A program made the translations under genes and the position numbers. This document shows, piece after piece, positions 12,651-24,327 of a stretch of 64,000 bases of DNA. Each line of letters starts with the position of its first letter. The stretch's first letter is position 1. The notes under the pieces are model-generated. The model was not told the origin of the DNA and made no database searches. It saw only the letters and a program-made list of their open reading frames with translations. This DNA comes from Acanthornis magna (Eukaryota > Chordata > Aves > Passeriformes > Acanthizidae), in contig JAWUZG010000173.1 in the NCBI GenBank assembly GCA_036785705.1, forward strand, positions 4,511,001 to 4,575,000. Reading direction: 5' to 3'.

Positions 12651-14362
12651 CAAAATAACAAGCCAGCAACTGGACAGGACTGAGAATCACAATGTTTTGA
12701 CCCAGCTCTTTGAGGTCAAAAATGTAACTTTCTCACTGGTAATACTCATCAGAACTTCAGTGCCTTCACCAAAGTACACAGAGGTCATGGCCCAGACTTC
12801 TGTATGGCTCTTTGTTGTATGTGCCTGTTAAGACTACCACTAAAAATCGAAAGAGAAACTGAGCCATCCCTTTGCTGGAGATCGTAACTGTCCACTAAAA
12901 AAGGACACTTAAAAATTCTGCTCCTGGGCACTTGAGGGCATTTCACATTTCAGCCGTTCACAATTTATATTTATTTGAAAAATTGTGTTGCTCGGCAGTC
13001 TTTTCTAATAGCAATATAATGGTATTGCAGCTGGAATTTAATGGTACACTATTACACTTCAGGGCAACCACAGCACGAGTGTATCAATTCTGGGATGAGT
13101 CAATGGTGAAAAAGCAATATTGAGGTCATATTTTTCCTCTTTCTGTACATCAGTGAGACAGAGGTATAGGACTTTTGGCAGAAATGTAAAAGATTATTTT
13201 TCAGTGATCTAGTTTTATTCCAGACAAATTTCTATATCTCTTACTTGAAGGTTTGCAGTTCTACCTTATTCTGTTCTCTGACAGGAACTGTCACAGTGAT
13301 ATCAGAAGAGTTACCAACAAAGCAATAAATGACATGATCTTCTACCTCATTTGCCTTTGTTTTTAATATAACTTTTCAACATTCCTTGAAACTTATTTTC
13401 TGTCACAGATAGAGTGAACATGCGGTTGACACAACACATTGTGGAAAGCAATAAGACTTTTGCTGGTTCAAAAGCTCACTTTTAATCCAGAATTTGAGAA
13501 AATGTCATCTCTTTTGCTATTAAACTTTGGGTTTTGCAGCTGATAGACATGTCATTTTTAAAATGAGATCAAATCAGCTGAATTCCATGTTTTGCTGTAG
13601 GGCTTCTTGCTTCACTACCTCATTTAGGGAGAAAAGGCATCAGATCACAAGAGTGGGCATGCTGGATGAGTCCAGAGGTTCACTTAAGCCAATATTCCCT
13701 TTCCACTACTTCCCAAAAGCTGATAACTAAAGCAAACCAGAATAAAAAATTAAGTCTGTAAGCACCATTTTCCTGGTGCATTCTTATAGCCTTCAATGGT
13801 TTGAGCCTTGGAAATTTCTTGACCTAGTGGTTGCATGTTTCTATTTAGTAGCCTTAGGTGGATTTTTCTTTAATTTCTTTAAGTGACAATTTCTTGAATT
13901 CATGTATGCCATGAACTGTTAAAGAAACAACAAATTTTTCTACCATGTTACATCTCTCTGGAAGTCTACATATAGCTGTAGGTATAAAAAAAATGCTATA
14001 ATATAGCAGTTACATAGGAAACAGAAAAGGATTATGTATTATTACCATTGCTGCAATAATCTCACTCCTAGAAAAACTAAGAGTAGCAAAATCTCAAGTA
14101 AACTTTATGCCCAAAAAGGATCACAAATCTCTGCAGGTTTGATAAACCTTGCACTGATCTGCATCTGGTTGTGTAAGTTGGAAAAGCAGTCATCACCATT
14201 CAGAGACACACAGAGAGGACATATTTTTGCAGTCTAGAGATTAAAGTCCTTATCTAAGTGGCTAAAGATCTTCAGCTACTGTCATGATCATTCTAATTAA
14301 TTGGATAGCATAAATGGGTAGCATAAATAAACAATCCTGCAAACAGATAAGGCATTTTAAAC

Positions 14363-14368
14363 ATTTTG
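14363..14368 (+). repeat. Target-site duplication, left copy (ATTTTG)
   Basis: It is identical to 14948-14953 and directly flanks the terminal TG/CA of the solo LTR. A perfect pair in register with both termini is strong evidence for the LTR borders. Confidence 0.85.
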
Positions 14369-14947
14369 TGTTGTATTTTAAAATAAAATAAAGATAAGCC
14401 ACCTGGCTGTCCTGGCTGTCCTCACCCAGGACGCGAGCCTCTGGGCCACCACAACCTACTGCGGGGATGACTTCCACCAAGGTGGGGCTTCTCCTGGTGA
14501 GTGATCAGCAACGAGGTGCCGCTGGTAAAGGAGGCGAGATGAGGCAAAGGGTGCGGGAGGGGTCTCCTCCGTGATCTCCTTTATTGTAAGGCTAAGGTGC
14601 AAGGTATTTCGGATGGAGAGCGAAGGAGAAAGTCCCAAGGGCTGTCCCTGGGGCGGCCGGTTATAAGGGAAAAGGATAACCAACAGGACAAGGGACAAGG
14701 GGAGGGACCAAGGGTCTGGGGTCCAATTAGAACATATGAGGGAGGGGTACAAAGACTTACAACCAATGACATGATAAACATAATAGAAGGTTCGAGAACA
14801 GGGGGTCAGTCCAGAGCCCTGGGCATGCCTCCCTTCCAGAACAGGGGCGGGTCTTATGCCCCCAAGTCCTCCCCTAACAGGGATCCACCCTCCAAGGAGG
14901 TGGAGCTGGATCAGGAGACAGCTGCCACAAGGGATGGACCTCCCACA
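14369..14947 (-). mobile_element. Solo LTR of an ERVK-like endogenous retrovirus
   Basis: A 579-bp element on the minus strand, starting TGTGGGAGG and ending TACAACA. It is bounded by a perfect 6-bp duplication ATTTTG at 14363-14368 and 14948-14953. A 6-bp duplication fits class II (ERVK/beta-like) integration. Reading the minus strand, a TATAA box lies at 14665-14661 and the polyadenylation signal AATAAA at 14585-14580, about 75 bp apart, with a GC-rich 3' portion beyond. No internal retroviral genes flank it, so it is a solo LTR left by recombination. The intact duplication suggests it is younger than most repeats here. Open frames inside it are not genes. Confidence 0.88.
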
Positions 14948-14953
14948 ATTTTG
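14948..14953 (+). repeat. Target-site duplication, right copy (ATTTTG)
   Basis: Right partner of 14363-14368. It follows the terminal CA (plus strand) of the LTR without a gap. Confidence 0.85.
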
Positions 14954-17334
14954 TTTTTCAGAAGAATGCTGAAGAGAAAGTCTGCTTTATTTCCTTTGAC
15001 TCTACAGAATTTTCTGCCTAATAGCTGAGCTTCAGAGATGGGGACATGTAAGTACCAGGACAATAGAAAATTATGGTATTCCCTCGATTTATCACAGTAA
15101 ATGTAGTTTTTTGTTGGCACAAGACCACAGGTATGTTATAAACTGACAGTATAGGGTCTCTGAAATGAACACAGAAGTCAAAACTGTGTGACAAACAGCA
15201 GCATTTTATATTTTTTGGGACTGGTGAAGGTTTTAGCTCACTTGCAAACCTTCGCTGGGAAGTCATGTAGAGGGGAGAGCTCACGCAAAGGAAATGGGGG
15301 AAAGGGAAAATGAAAGGGCTAAGTGGGCAGCAAACAAGAGGAGGAGGAATCCTCCACTGCACCTCATCCACCTCTCAGCATCAGGACCTGGTCAAACTTT
15401 TAACTCCACCTTGTGCGTTCTCTTCAGAAGGACTGAAGCTCTCAACACTGCGACTCAGAGTAAGCACAGTAAGTTTTTTGAATAACAATTTCAGCTCTAA
15501 AGGGCTTTTCTGTGCTAATTTTCACTATGTACATTGGTACAAGTGCTAATAAGAAAAAAGGATTAGGCTTTTATTAAGACTGTTAAACATTAATTAAAGT
15601 AACAATAAAGTTTTAGTTTCAAATACAAGAGATACTGTTCCCTTTTGCACCAACAACATTTTGAGTGTAATACTATCAAGAGAGAAGATTTCTATCTGTT
15701 GGGTATAAAATAAATCAAAGCAAAGCAAAATGAAATTTAATTAGATGTTATTAATAAAAAATAAACTAAAATGCATACATAAAAATGGTGAAATTATTAT
15801 GAATTTCAAATTTTTGCTGTAATGATTCCCCTCCTCCATTTTTTTCAAATGTCATCCCTAAATCTGTAGTGTGTCATGCCATCACAAAAACATCCATTTA
15901 ATCAAAAGCCTTCTGCACCTGGGACACTGCTAGTCAATACGTAGTAAACAACCCATGTCTCCCAATCTAAAGTGGGGACACTGTGTTCCAGAGAGATTCA
16001 TTGATCTCAAATGGCAGAGTTAGTCTTCTTTTGTGAAAAGAATCTTTCAAATAAAGCTACTTGAGTGTTTGAAGGTGTGAGCACTTTGATGTTTCAAAGC
16101 CTCAATTATTTAGGTACCACAGAGCTGAGCATTGTGTATCTGCCAAAGTCTCGTTTAAAAAAGCTCAGATGGCTAAGATGTCATGTTCTTTTCAAAGTCT
16201 TCTGGTGACTGAAATTAAGAGAAAAGCCCTTTCATTTCAGTGACTCCTAAGGGTCCCTCAGCATCCACTCAGTTGTGCTTCAGCATGACACCATTAAATG
16301 CTTGCTTGCGATTTGACTACATTGTCAACAGAGCAGATGGATTCTAAGGAAGTGGTATTTATGCTGGTAGACCGTGGTTAAAGCAAAACAAACAAACAAC
16401 CCTCCCCGGTTTCTGGTGTATCTTATTAAGGGATAAGATTCAAGTGCCTGGCTGAAAAGAGGTTTTACTGATACCATCATCTTTAATAATTAATTTCGTT
16501 TTTTCACCAGGATTGCGTAAAAGCAAGTGTTTACCTATCCTTCATTTACAGCAGTTGAGGAGAGACTAATTCCATCAGTGGTGCATCATGCTGCTTTCTC
16601 TTACTATTAACATGCTATTATTCCTATGTAGACTCCTACACTGAGCTGCATTACAGCAATTCAGCAAGATCTGGCCCACAGAGAAAAATGTGGTATCCAG
16701 CAATGGCATCACCCTTTAAATGAAATGGTTGAATAAAAGCAGTTGTTTGAGAGAGGTAAAGAACAATTTATGGGTGGTATTGTGAGTGCGAAGACACAGG
16801 TTGGATCAAACTTTAGGCTCATAACTGAGGTATTTAGGCTAGAATACTTTAGATAAATTGCTTACTGCTACTTTTCTAGCTGCTGGAAAGCTACAGGAAC
16901 CTCCAGGGTCATTCAGATCTAAGCAGAGTAAATTGTCACTTCAGGAAGTATATTTTTCTGTTTGGTCATATAAATAGACTAAGGTACTAAATAAATTGTC
17001 TTAGCTAAGAGCCTAAAATTGAATGGAATTAACATTTGCCTTTCTCTCTGTTTATGGAATAAGATATGTTGTTCCCTGATTAAAAAGAAAAAATAACATG
17101 AAGAAAGAAGTAAAAGACAGGTGGGAGCATTAAAGGTATAAGAGGTGAAAGAGGTAAGAGACACAGGCCCTTTATAGATCAGTATAATTCTTTAGGGTAG
17201 AGTCCAGCTGCTTTGGGCAGACAACAGCCCAAATCTCTCTGAAAAGATAGATTATTCAGTCATTCCCTGTCATAGGATTTTTGGTGTCTTTCTTTGAAAC
17301 ATCTTGTGAACAGCCACTGGATGGACCACCAACT
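14954..17334. other. Gene-free unique DNA
   Basis: No gene recognised. The 117-codon minus-strand frame at 15018-15371 and the plus-strand frames around 15294-15549 overlap each other and have no splice context. The candidate regulatory block at 16470-16720 is listed separately. Otherwise I see nothing but AT-rich sequence. Confidence 0.5.
16470..16720. promoter_or_regulatory. Candidate noncoding regulatory block
   Basis: Unique sequence with TAATTAATTTC, a forkhead-type TGTTTAC, GGTGCATCATGC and GCATTACAG words, in a repeat-poor setting. It is a weak call from motif content only. Confidence 0.2.
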
Positions 17335-18412
17335 TACTGGGTGTGCTTGGCAAGGTTTTGGTAGTGTAAGGGTCATAGGAATGGCCTCTCTGAGGAGCAG
17401 CCAGAAGCATCCCCTATGTCCAATGGAGCCAATGCCAGCTGAATCCAAAGACAGACCTACTGGGCCCACCAGTGATGGTAGTGACGCCTCTGAGATAATA
17501 TATTTAAGAAAAGGAGAACCTCCTTTCCAGTGATAACAACAGCCAGAGAACATGTGAGAGGAACAGCCCTGCAGACAGCCAGGACAGTGCAGGAGGAGGG
17601 GCAGGAGCTGCTCCAGGCTCTGGAGCTGAGATTGCCCTGCAGCCCCTGGTGCAGCCCATGGTGAGGCAGCTGTGCCCCTGCAGCCCAGGGAGGGCACGGG
17701 GGAGCAGAGATGCACCTGCAGCCCCTGCAGGAGCTCAGGCTGGAGCAGGGGGATGCTCAAAGGAGGCTGTGACCCCATGGGAAGCCTGAGCTGGAGCAGT
17801 CCTGGCAGGAGCTGTGGAGAGAGGAGGCCAGGCTGGAGATGGTGTGCTGGCAGGACTTGTGACTCCGTGGGGGACACTGGGGCAGCCTCTTCCTGAAGAG
17901 GCTTAGGAAGAACCTGTGCTGGAGCAGTTAGTGAAGAACTGACTCCATGAGAAGGGCCCATGCTGGAGCAGTTCATGAAGGTCTGTCTCCATGGAAGCGA
18001 CCCCACGCTGGAGCAGGGGAAGGGGGTGAGGAGTCCAAGCCCTTCTGAGGAAGCAGCAGCACAGACGGAGTGTGATGACCTGACCACAGCCCCATTGCCT
18101 CTCCCCCTGTGTTGCTGGGAGGGACCAGGAGGGAACTAAGGAGTGAAGTTGAACCCAGGAAGAATGGAGTGGTGGGGAGAAGGGGTTTTTAGCATTTATT
18201 TCTCATTGCTCTACCCTTATTTCCTTGGTAATAAATTAAAGGAATTTTACCAAAATTTGATCTAGTTTTCTTGTGAAAGTAATTGGTGAGTGATCTCTCC
18301 CTGCCTTTTTCTCAACCCACAAGGCTTTTGTCATATTTTCTTTCCCCTGTCCAGCCAAAGAGGGGAGTGACAGAGTGGCTTTGGTGGCACTGGGTGTCCA
18401 GGCAGGGTCAAC
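17335..18412 (+). mobile_element. ERVL-type LTR, long avian form
   Basis: A roughly 1.1-kb LTR on the plus strand. The U3 begins near GTGTGCTTGGCAAGG. A TATA-like TATTTAAG lies at 17501-17508, and a long GC-rich segment of CTGGAGCAG and CTGCAGCCC units covers 17560-18010. The polyadenylation signal AATAAA is at 18230-18235, and the 3' part ends with AGAGTGGCTTTGGTGG and GGGTCAAC. The order matches a widespread avian ERVL-like LTR. No duplication could be fixed, so the borders are uncertain by about 10 bp. The 275-codon frame on the opposite strand (17260-18087) is an artefact of the GC-rich repeats. No internal region is attached. Confidence 0.82.
17560..18010 (+). repeat. Degenerate GC-rich units inside the LTR
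   Basis: The words GCTGGAGCAG, GGAGCTG and CTGCAGCCC recur at irregular spacing. This makes the most GC-rich stretch in the window and produces long spurious frames on both strands. It belongs to the ERVL-type LTR. Confidence 0.75.
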
Positions 18413-19901
18413 ATTGCTATGGTGCAGGCCAGCAAGCTGTCCTCTCCTGCTGTCATATCACCACTCTGTTTTCACACCCAGGGCCCTTCACTTTCGTGCT
18501 CACTGAGCGAGTTGTGAGTGCAGAACCGAGGTTTAAGGCATGAACATGCAGTGTTGCACTTTGGCAGCTGAGCATATTTGTATGGAAAGACAGATGTTGG
18601 TACTTTGTGCAAAAAACCACTATCTGCTGACATTTTTTAAAATACTTACCCTCTGTTGTCCCATGTAAATACAAATTACTTTTGCCTTTTTTTTTTATCT
18701 TTTCCTAGTCTTCCCCCAAGAGAAGAACAATGTCTGCAGATGCAGAATTTAGACCACAAACTGTGCAGTTATTAGATCCTATTTTCTTGCAATAAAGATC
18801 TTTCAGCTTCAGGCATGGACAGCTAGGATGTGGGTACGTGATGACTGAGTGTGGAGGTTATTAATGGAAGCAACTTGAGTCAACTGGGAGTAGCAGAATT
18901 CACTAGGGATGCTCTAGGAGTTAGAAGCATCACATAACAGACTGAACTTCCCTGCAACTCTAATATAAACTACTTTTATTTAATCATTTCTCTGTCATCT
19001 TCACCTAAAAGACATGCAGACTTCTAGCCATGCTGATTGTAACGTGCTGAGGTTTGTTTTGGGTAGGTGAAAAGCCCTCTGTTATTTTTGCTTACTTTTT
19101 TCTTATTTTTATTGAAAACATGTATCTTGCAATACGTAACCATATTTTTTTCTCATTTTGTCTCAAAATCATGACCATTTTTCCTCCTTTATTTTAAGGC
19201 CAAGACCTGGCTAAGTTTTCTGCTCAATCAGCTCCATAGGAGTATTTAGCCACATGACTTTGAGAGAATTTGACAACTTACTAATTCTTCAGTCCTTTCA
19301 CATAATGACGTGCCAAGTTACCAGGCAAGAAGAAGGCAACATAACCATTTAGACAATAAGTTAATTTGCTTGAGTTTCTCAGTTCAACTAACTGTAGAAA
19401 ATTCACTTCCACTTGAAAACACAGATGGGGGGGGAGGTTAAATTAGCTCAGCTTCTTCATGATGTGGAAGGTAAGGAGAGATACCATGACTGACTTCCCT
19501 GAAATCTCAGCGAGTGTACAGTGGATGACAATTAGAAAGATAGATGGACACTGCAAGTGGCTCCAAGCCCTTATGCTGAGCAACGTTATTAATTATCACT
19601 GCTTTGTATTGCACAGACAGGTAGGTAGTCACATCATTATGAAGCAAGTTAGATGTGCTGTCTAAACTGGGTGCATCAAATGCCTCATTTCAGTGTATCT
19701 CACTTAAAAATTATCGAGTTGAGAATGCAGATATATCTGTTTTCTCTTAAGAAGAAGAGAAAAATCTATATGTTTGTTACTGAGATAAAGCTGCAGGTCA
19801 ACATAGATTTTAATTAATTTTTAGTTGAATTTTAAAATATAAGGTGGGGTGAGAGAGAACTGAGCAGGAATATTAAAAAAGAGGAAAAACATAGGAAGTA
19901 A

Positions 19902-19931
19902 TAACAACAACAACAACAACAATAATAATAA
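19902..19931 (+). repeat. (AAC)n/(AAT)n compound microsatellite
   Basis: Five or six ACA triplets pass into four AAT triplets. A compound of this type usually arises by one substitution followed by slippage. Confidence 0.85.
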
Positions 19932-21940
19932 TGGTCTGAACCTAACTGTTAAACTAAAGTGACTTTAATTTTTCTGCTTTATTTAAACTTAGTCAAGTCT
20001 TTGATGGTCTGTGAAATTTGGTCTCCCATCAATTATATTCTCAAAAGATTTCTGGAACATTTTTTTAAGTGAGAAGTAAGTCAGTTATGGGTTTGTCTTT
20101 TAAAGTGTGTTTTATTATGTCATTACTTCAAATAATGTCAGTAACTCAGTACCAGTTTGAATGGTTATGGAACATTTGTAATTCAAGGGGGTGTGATTAT
20201 CAGTGTATATTCTGGTATAAAAAAAGACTTTAGCCAGATTACTTTTTATCGGCTCATGAATTTAGATGCAGTTCCTTTAGCTCCATAACACAGCTGTCTG
20301 AGGGTAGATATATGCAGTCCTTCAGACTGGCTGCCATTGAAAACTTGTAGTGTGAACCTTGATAATTTTCATTGGGAGGATCTCTACTGGTTCATGGGCA
20401 AAGATATTTCGAAGGAAAAAGAAAAAAAAAAAAAAAAAGGAAAGAGTAGAACTGAGAATTGAGAGTCAGCCAAGCATTCCATAAGCTGAGATCTGTTAGT
20501 CTCATCCTGCGGACAAAATGTGCTGGTCAATCACCTGAAGCCATTCAGTATATTTAATGCAGGATTTAGCTTCTTACCCAAGCAAACAAAACCTGTACTG
20601 TGTCTGACATGAAACCATTAATTTAAATGCCAAATTCATTCTTTACACTTAATGTGTTTGCATTTAGAGTCTAAAACCGTTTGCGAAGTGAGGAGGGGGG
20701 GCAGAAGCAAAGGTTGGCAAAATTCATAGTGCCAGCAATTTTCCATCCATTGAAGATTAAATGCAGCACATTCTGTATACACCTACGTGACTATCACACA
20801 CAGCACAATAACTCAGCAACTTCAAATGATTTAATTGGCAAGCTGCATGACTCTGAAAAAAGCCAGAGGAATAATGCAGAAGTTACTCATGTGAACTTGG
20901 TCAAATGGTTTTTAAAAGATGACAAAAAAGTGCCTTCTTATGAAGGAAGACACAAGTCATGCTTCTGGTTAATGTAGATTAGAGTTTGTAATATAATGTG
21001 TACATTTCTGTCTGGACAGAACTGAATGCAGGCACAACTTACTGACTGATCTATTGGAGTTGGACTTTGTCAGCTGAATGTTATTGAGTAAAAGACTCCC
21101 TTATTAGACACAGACAAAGATTAGGAACCAAAGGGCAGAGTTTAGGGAGAAAAAAAGACTAGGATTTATTTCAGCAAAGAAAATAAGTTTAGGAAATATC
21201 AGAGTGCTATGAAATGAGAAAAAGGGAAGTTTTAATGGTTTCTTGCAGCTCCCAAGCAGACTTTGCTGGTGTAGGATATTAACCACATTCACACGAGATT
21301 TTGTAAGGTCATTTACTGAGTATTCTGGGACCTAACTTGGGCATGTCTTCATCTCAATGAGGACTGCAAAGCGTAGTGTTTTTAATGAAAGGAGGGAAGA
21401 AATAGAACACAGAGTTATTCCTTTCTCTCCTGACATGGGCGGAAAAAGTTATAGAAGAGCTCCTTAATTCATGTTCTCACAGCAAGATAGAACAGGTTTA
21501 ATATGCTATAATGCAGAAATAGAGGGAGGAATGATCTGTAGCTAATGCTGACTGTAAAGGGTTTAACAAGATTATTATGGTCTCCAGTTTTTGTTAAGTG
21601 CAATAATACATGTTGAGAAGAGCTGACTCTTTGGGACAAGACTTGTGAACAGCATCTTGGTGTCTGTTGGGATATCTCAATGTGCATCTCAGAAAACTTT
21701 ATAATTCATTCCCCTGCTGTTAGATGTTGTTAAACTTGCTTTAAAAACAAGCTGTGTGTCATTTATTTTGTCTCAGGTGAGTTTAAAATTGTGCTGATGC
21801 TAAATGCTTGGAATATTTTAACTACAGTTTGCAGGGCTCCACAAAATTGATTGATGGCCAGTCCAAACATTGTACTGATGTTACATAAAGCATATATAAT
21901 ATGAATCAAGAAAAAAAAAATGTTTTGTGGGTTTATTGTT

Positions 21941-22018
21941 GGGTTTTGGGGTTTGTTTTGATTTGGTTCATGTTTTGGGTTTTTTTGGTTGGTTGGTTTG
22001 TTTTCGTGGGTTTTTTTA
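21941..22018 (+). repeat. T/G-rich low-complexity tract
   Basis: Irregular TTTTGGG, TTTGG, GGTTGG and GTTTG units with almost no C or A. It is strand-asymmetric and not a clean tandem array. Confidence 0.75.
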
Positions 22019-22220
22019 ATTAGTGTGGAAAAGCCTGTAGTTATAAGCAAGAAGAACCTAACTTAGCACAAATCCAAGGGGAAAGACAGGTTTGAAGGGA
22101 GCCTTGTCTACAGTGCAGCAACTGCAGAGGAACTTTTCCCCTATTCCTTGTCCTCTAAGACCCATCCTGTAGCAGCAGTAAAAGAAATAATACAAACCAG
22201 GGTGTAGTTTATGTGTTGTT

Positions 22221-22276
22221 GGTACAGCACTTTGCAAATGTAAAGTGCTATACAAGTGCCATTATTAGTATTATCA
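22221..22276 (+). mobile_element. Possible ancient SINE/LINE 3' tail
   Basis: The order AGCACTTTGCAAATG, AAAGTGCTATACAAG, then ATTATTAGTATTAT resembles the conserved tail shared by old vertebrate LINE/SINE families (L2/L3- or CORE-SINE-like). AGCACTTT (22226-22233) and AAAGTGCT (22242-22249) are perfect inverted arms around an 8-nt loop. The family cannot be fixed from so short a piece. Confidence 0.45.
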
Positions 22277-22939
22277 GGTGAGTTTCTCCTTGCATAAAAG
22301 AGAAAAATTGCATCAATATAATTGCTGTGTCCTGGGTCTCTGGGAATTTTTAATTAATACACTAAGACTGAAGCTTAACATAAAATATTGGCACCTTTAT
22401 GGACTATACCCACCTTTGCTTTAGCCTACCCACATTTTTTGAGCAATATATAATCCCTTACATTAACATTTGCATTTATACATCTTGAGTCTGGTGTGCC
22501 CCAACTTTTCCTTTTTTCCCTTTATTTTTATAAAGTATTTTCCCCATTCAGAATGTAATTGAGTACAGGTCTAAATGCAAGCATACCCTAATATCCCATT
22601 GCTACCAACGAGATTTAGACATTTTCCTAAAATTCCTAAAGAAGAATGATCTACAAAAAGTTGCATCCCACCTATATAATAAAGTTAAGCAAAAAGTGTC
22701 AGAGTAGACTTCCTCACCCATTAATTCTATTCACTTGCAAGTGACAGAAAAAATAATATAAAGTCAAATAATCTTTTTGTTTTTGTCCTGCAAAGACAAC
22801 CTGATGCCTTCTGTAGAGTAATGTATAATCAGGGAAACTAAGAGGTACTTTGATACGATACTAGAAGATGAGAAATGCACATTTAATTTCCCTAGTAGGT
22901 ATTAACTCAAATGCTGATTGTTTTTCAGGTGACTTTGTT

Positions 22940-23056
22940 TGGTTTTGGGTTTTTTTACTATCTGTAAGGGGTTTTTTATTTGGTTTTGTTGTTGTTGTTG
23001 TTGTTGTTTTTGTTGGGTTTTTTTTTGGTTGTTGTTGTTTTTGGTTTTGTTTTATT
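22940..23056 (+). repeat. (GTT)n-centred T/G-rich tract
   Basis: TTTGG and TTTTGGG words surround a run of GTT/TTG triplets (about 22989-23007) and a second triplet run near 23029-23038. Cysteine-, valine- and phenylalanine-rich open frames over it are artefacts. Confidence 0.85.
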
Positions 23057-24327
23057 GTTTCTCAGATGATGGATTGACTGAAACACATGGAAGTCGAGTT
23101 ATTTGCCCTCCAATGAACAAAGGTGTGAACCTCTTAAGTGAGGAACTATAGGTAACCTTAGTCATTAAACATCAAGTATGCCCCTTCATTTTGTTAAACA
23201 CTCAGTGTAGCCATAGTTAAATGACAGCAAGAAGCGACGGTGTCTCAGCACTGATTGGCAGCAGGCATCAATCATTATTCTGGCAAGGATCTTCAGGAAC
23301 ACATCACTCTGTAGCAAATCTGGCAGGTTTGAATGGGATTATTTCGGATTGGTTTACCAATAACTGTCATGCCCAAAATCTCGACACAATAAGGATTCAC
23401 CGCTGGTGCCAATCACACACTTTGTGCCAACCTCAATTCCCATCCTCCCCTGGATGGTCTTGATCCACACTGATGCTGCAAACAGAATCATCAGGCTTCA
23501 GGGATGAGGAGAAACAAATGGTGCAAACCACCAAGAACAAGATTGGAGTTTCCCTTGACATTTAGGGAAAGGCCCAAGTGTTTTGTTCTAGAGAGCCACC
23601 ATTTCACTGGGTCAGGCAGCCCATTGTACTAAAATTGGTGAGTACAGCAAGAAAAAGCAATAACTCCATGTGACAATTATTGCAAAGATTCCTGCTGAAT
23701 GAGTGGACAAATACTTAAACACATCAATCTATGGTAATAACAGGGTCCAGGGCCCTGTTGTCACTATATTTGGGCACTAGTGGGAGGCAGGAAAATATAA
23801 GAAATTAAGTCACAGAGGGAACAAATGTCACTCCTAAGGTCATATAGAAGGTTTCTGTTAAAATAGAATTTGAAATATATTTGCTGCTGCCATGCTAGAG
23901 AAGCAATAACCAGAAGACACATTCCAGAAAAGGGCCAACCTTACATGCAGGTATGACTTTTAGGGTCAAATTGGAGAGACAATAAAGGTGGAGTTTATTC
24001 ATCATGGAAGTAGCTGGAATATAAATTAACTTTAGAAAGCATTGACTATAAGTCAGCCCTACATGCCATAGTAAATATAGAAAATATTATTTGGATCTGC
24101 AGAAAAAAAAGGAAGAGAACATGGAAAACAAATCTTATAGGTATTGGGGAAACACTGTTTCCAATATGTATTGTCAGAATCCAGACACCGTCAGGTTCCT
24201 GCATAATGAAAGATTGATGCTACCTGGTTTTCACCAGAGCTGCTTAACCATATCATCTGATTTTCCATTAGCTTCACCTTGTGAAGAGATCAGACAGGTT
24301 TTTTCTCTTCTCTGTCCTACAATAACA

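Larger units (their letters stand above)
10375..14362. other. Gene-free DNA between CR1 and the first LTR
   Basis: No supported gene. It holds a long T run at 10740-10760, a small CR1 piece (11341-11400), and the candidate regulatory block at 12040-12650, each listed separately. Other open frames here are short and lack coding character. Confidence 0.55.
18413..24327. other. Gene-free DNA with GT-rich tracts
   Basis: No gene recognised. It holds simple repeats at 19902-19931, 20422-20439, 21941-22018 and 22940-23056 and an ancient 3'-tail-like piece at 22221-22276. A polypyrimidine tract plus AG at about 18683-18709, followed by AATAAA at 18791-18796, looks like a terminal-exon layout but is not supported otherwise. 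The block at 23205-23475 is unique and rather CpG-containing. A weak MIR-like word pattern occurs near 23805-23875. Confidence 0.5.

Noticed and set aside
14597..15028. A 143-codon plus-strand open frame
   Set aside because: Most of it is antisense to the solo LTR at 14369-14947, and it runs past the target duplication into unrelated flank.
17260..18087. A 275-codon minus-strand open frame, the longest in the window
   Set aside because: It lies antisense to the ERVL-type LTR and is made by GC-rich LTR repeats. The leucine/proline/serine-rich product has no domain character.
23805..23875. Possible further MIR-like relic (CACTCCTAAGGTCATATAG)
   Set aside because: Only one short word agrees and the neighbouring parts do not. 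Too weak to annotate.
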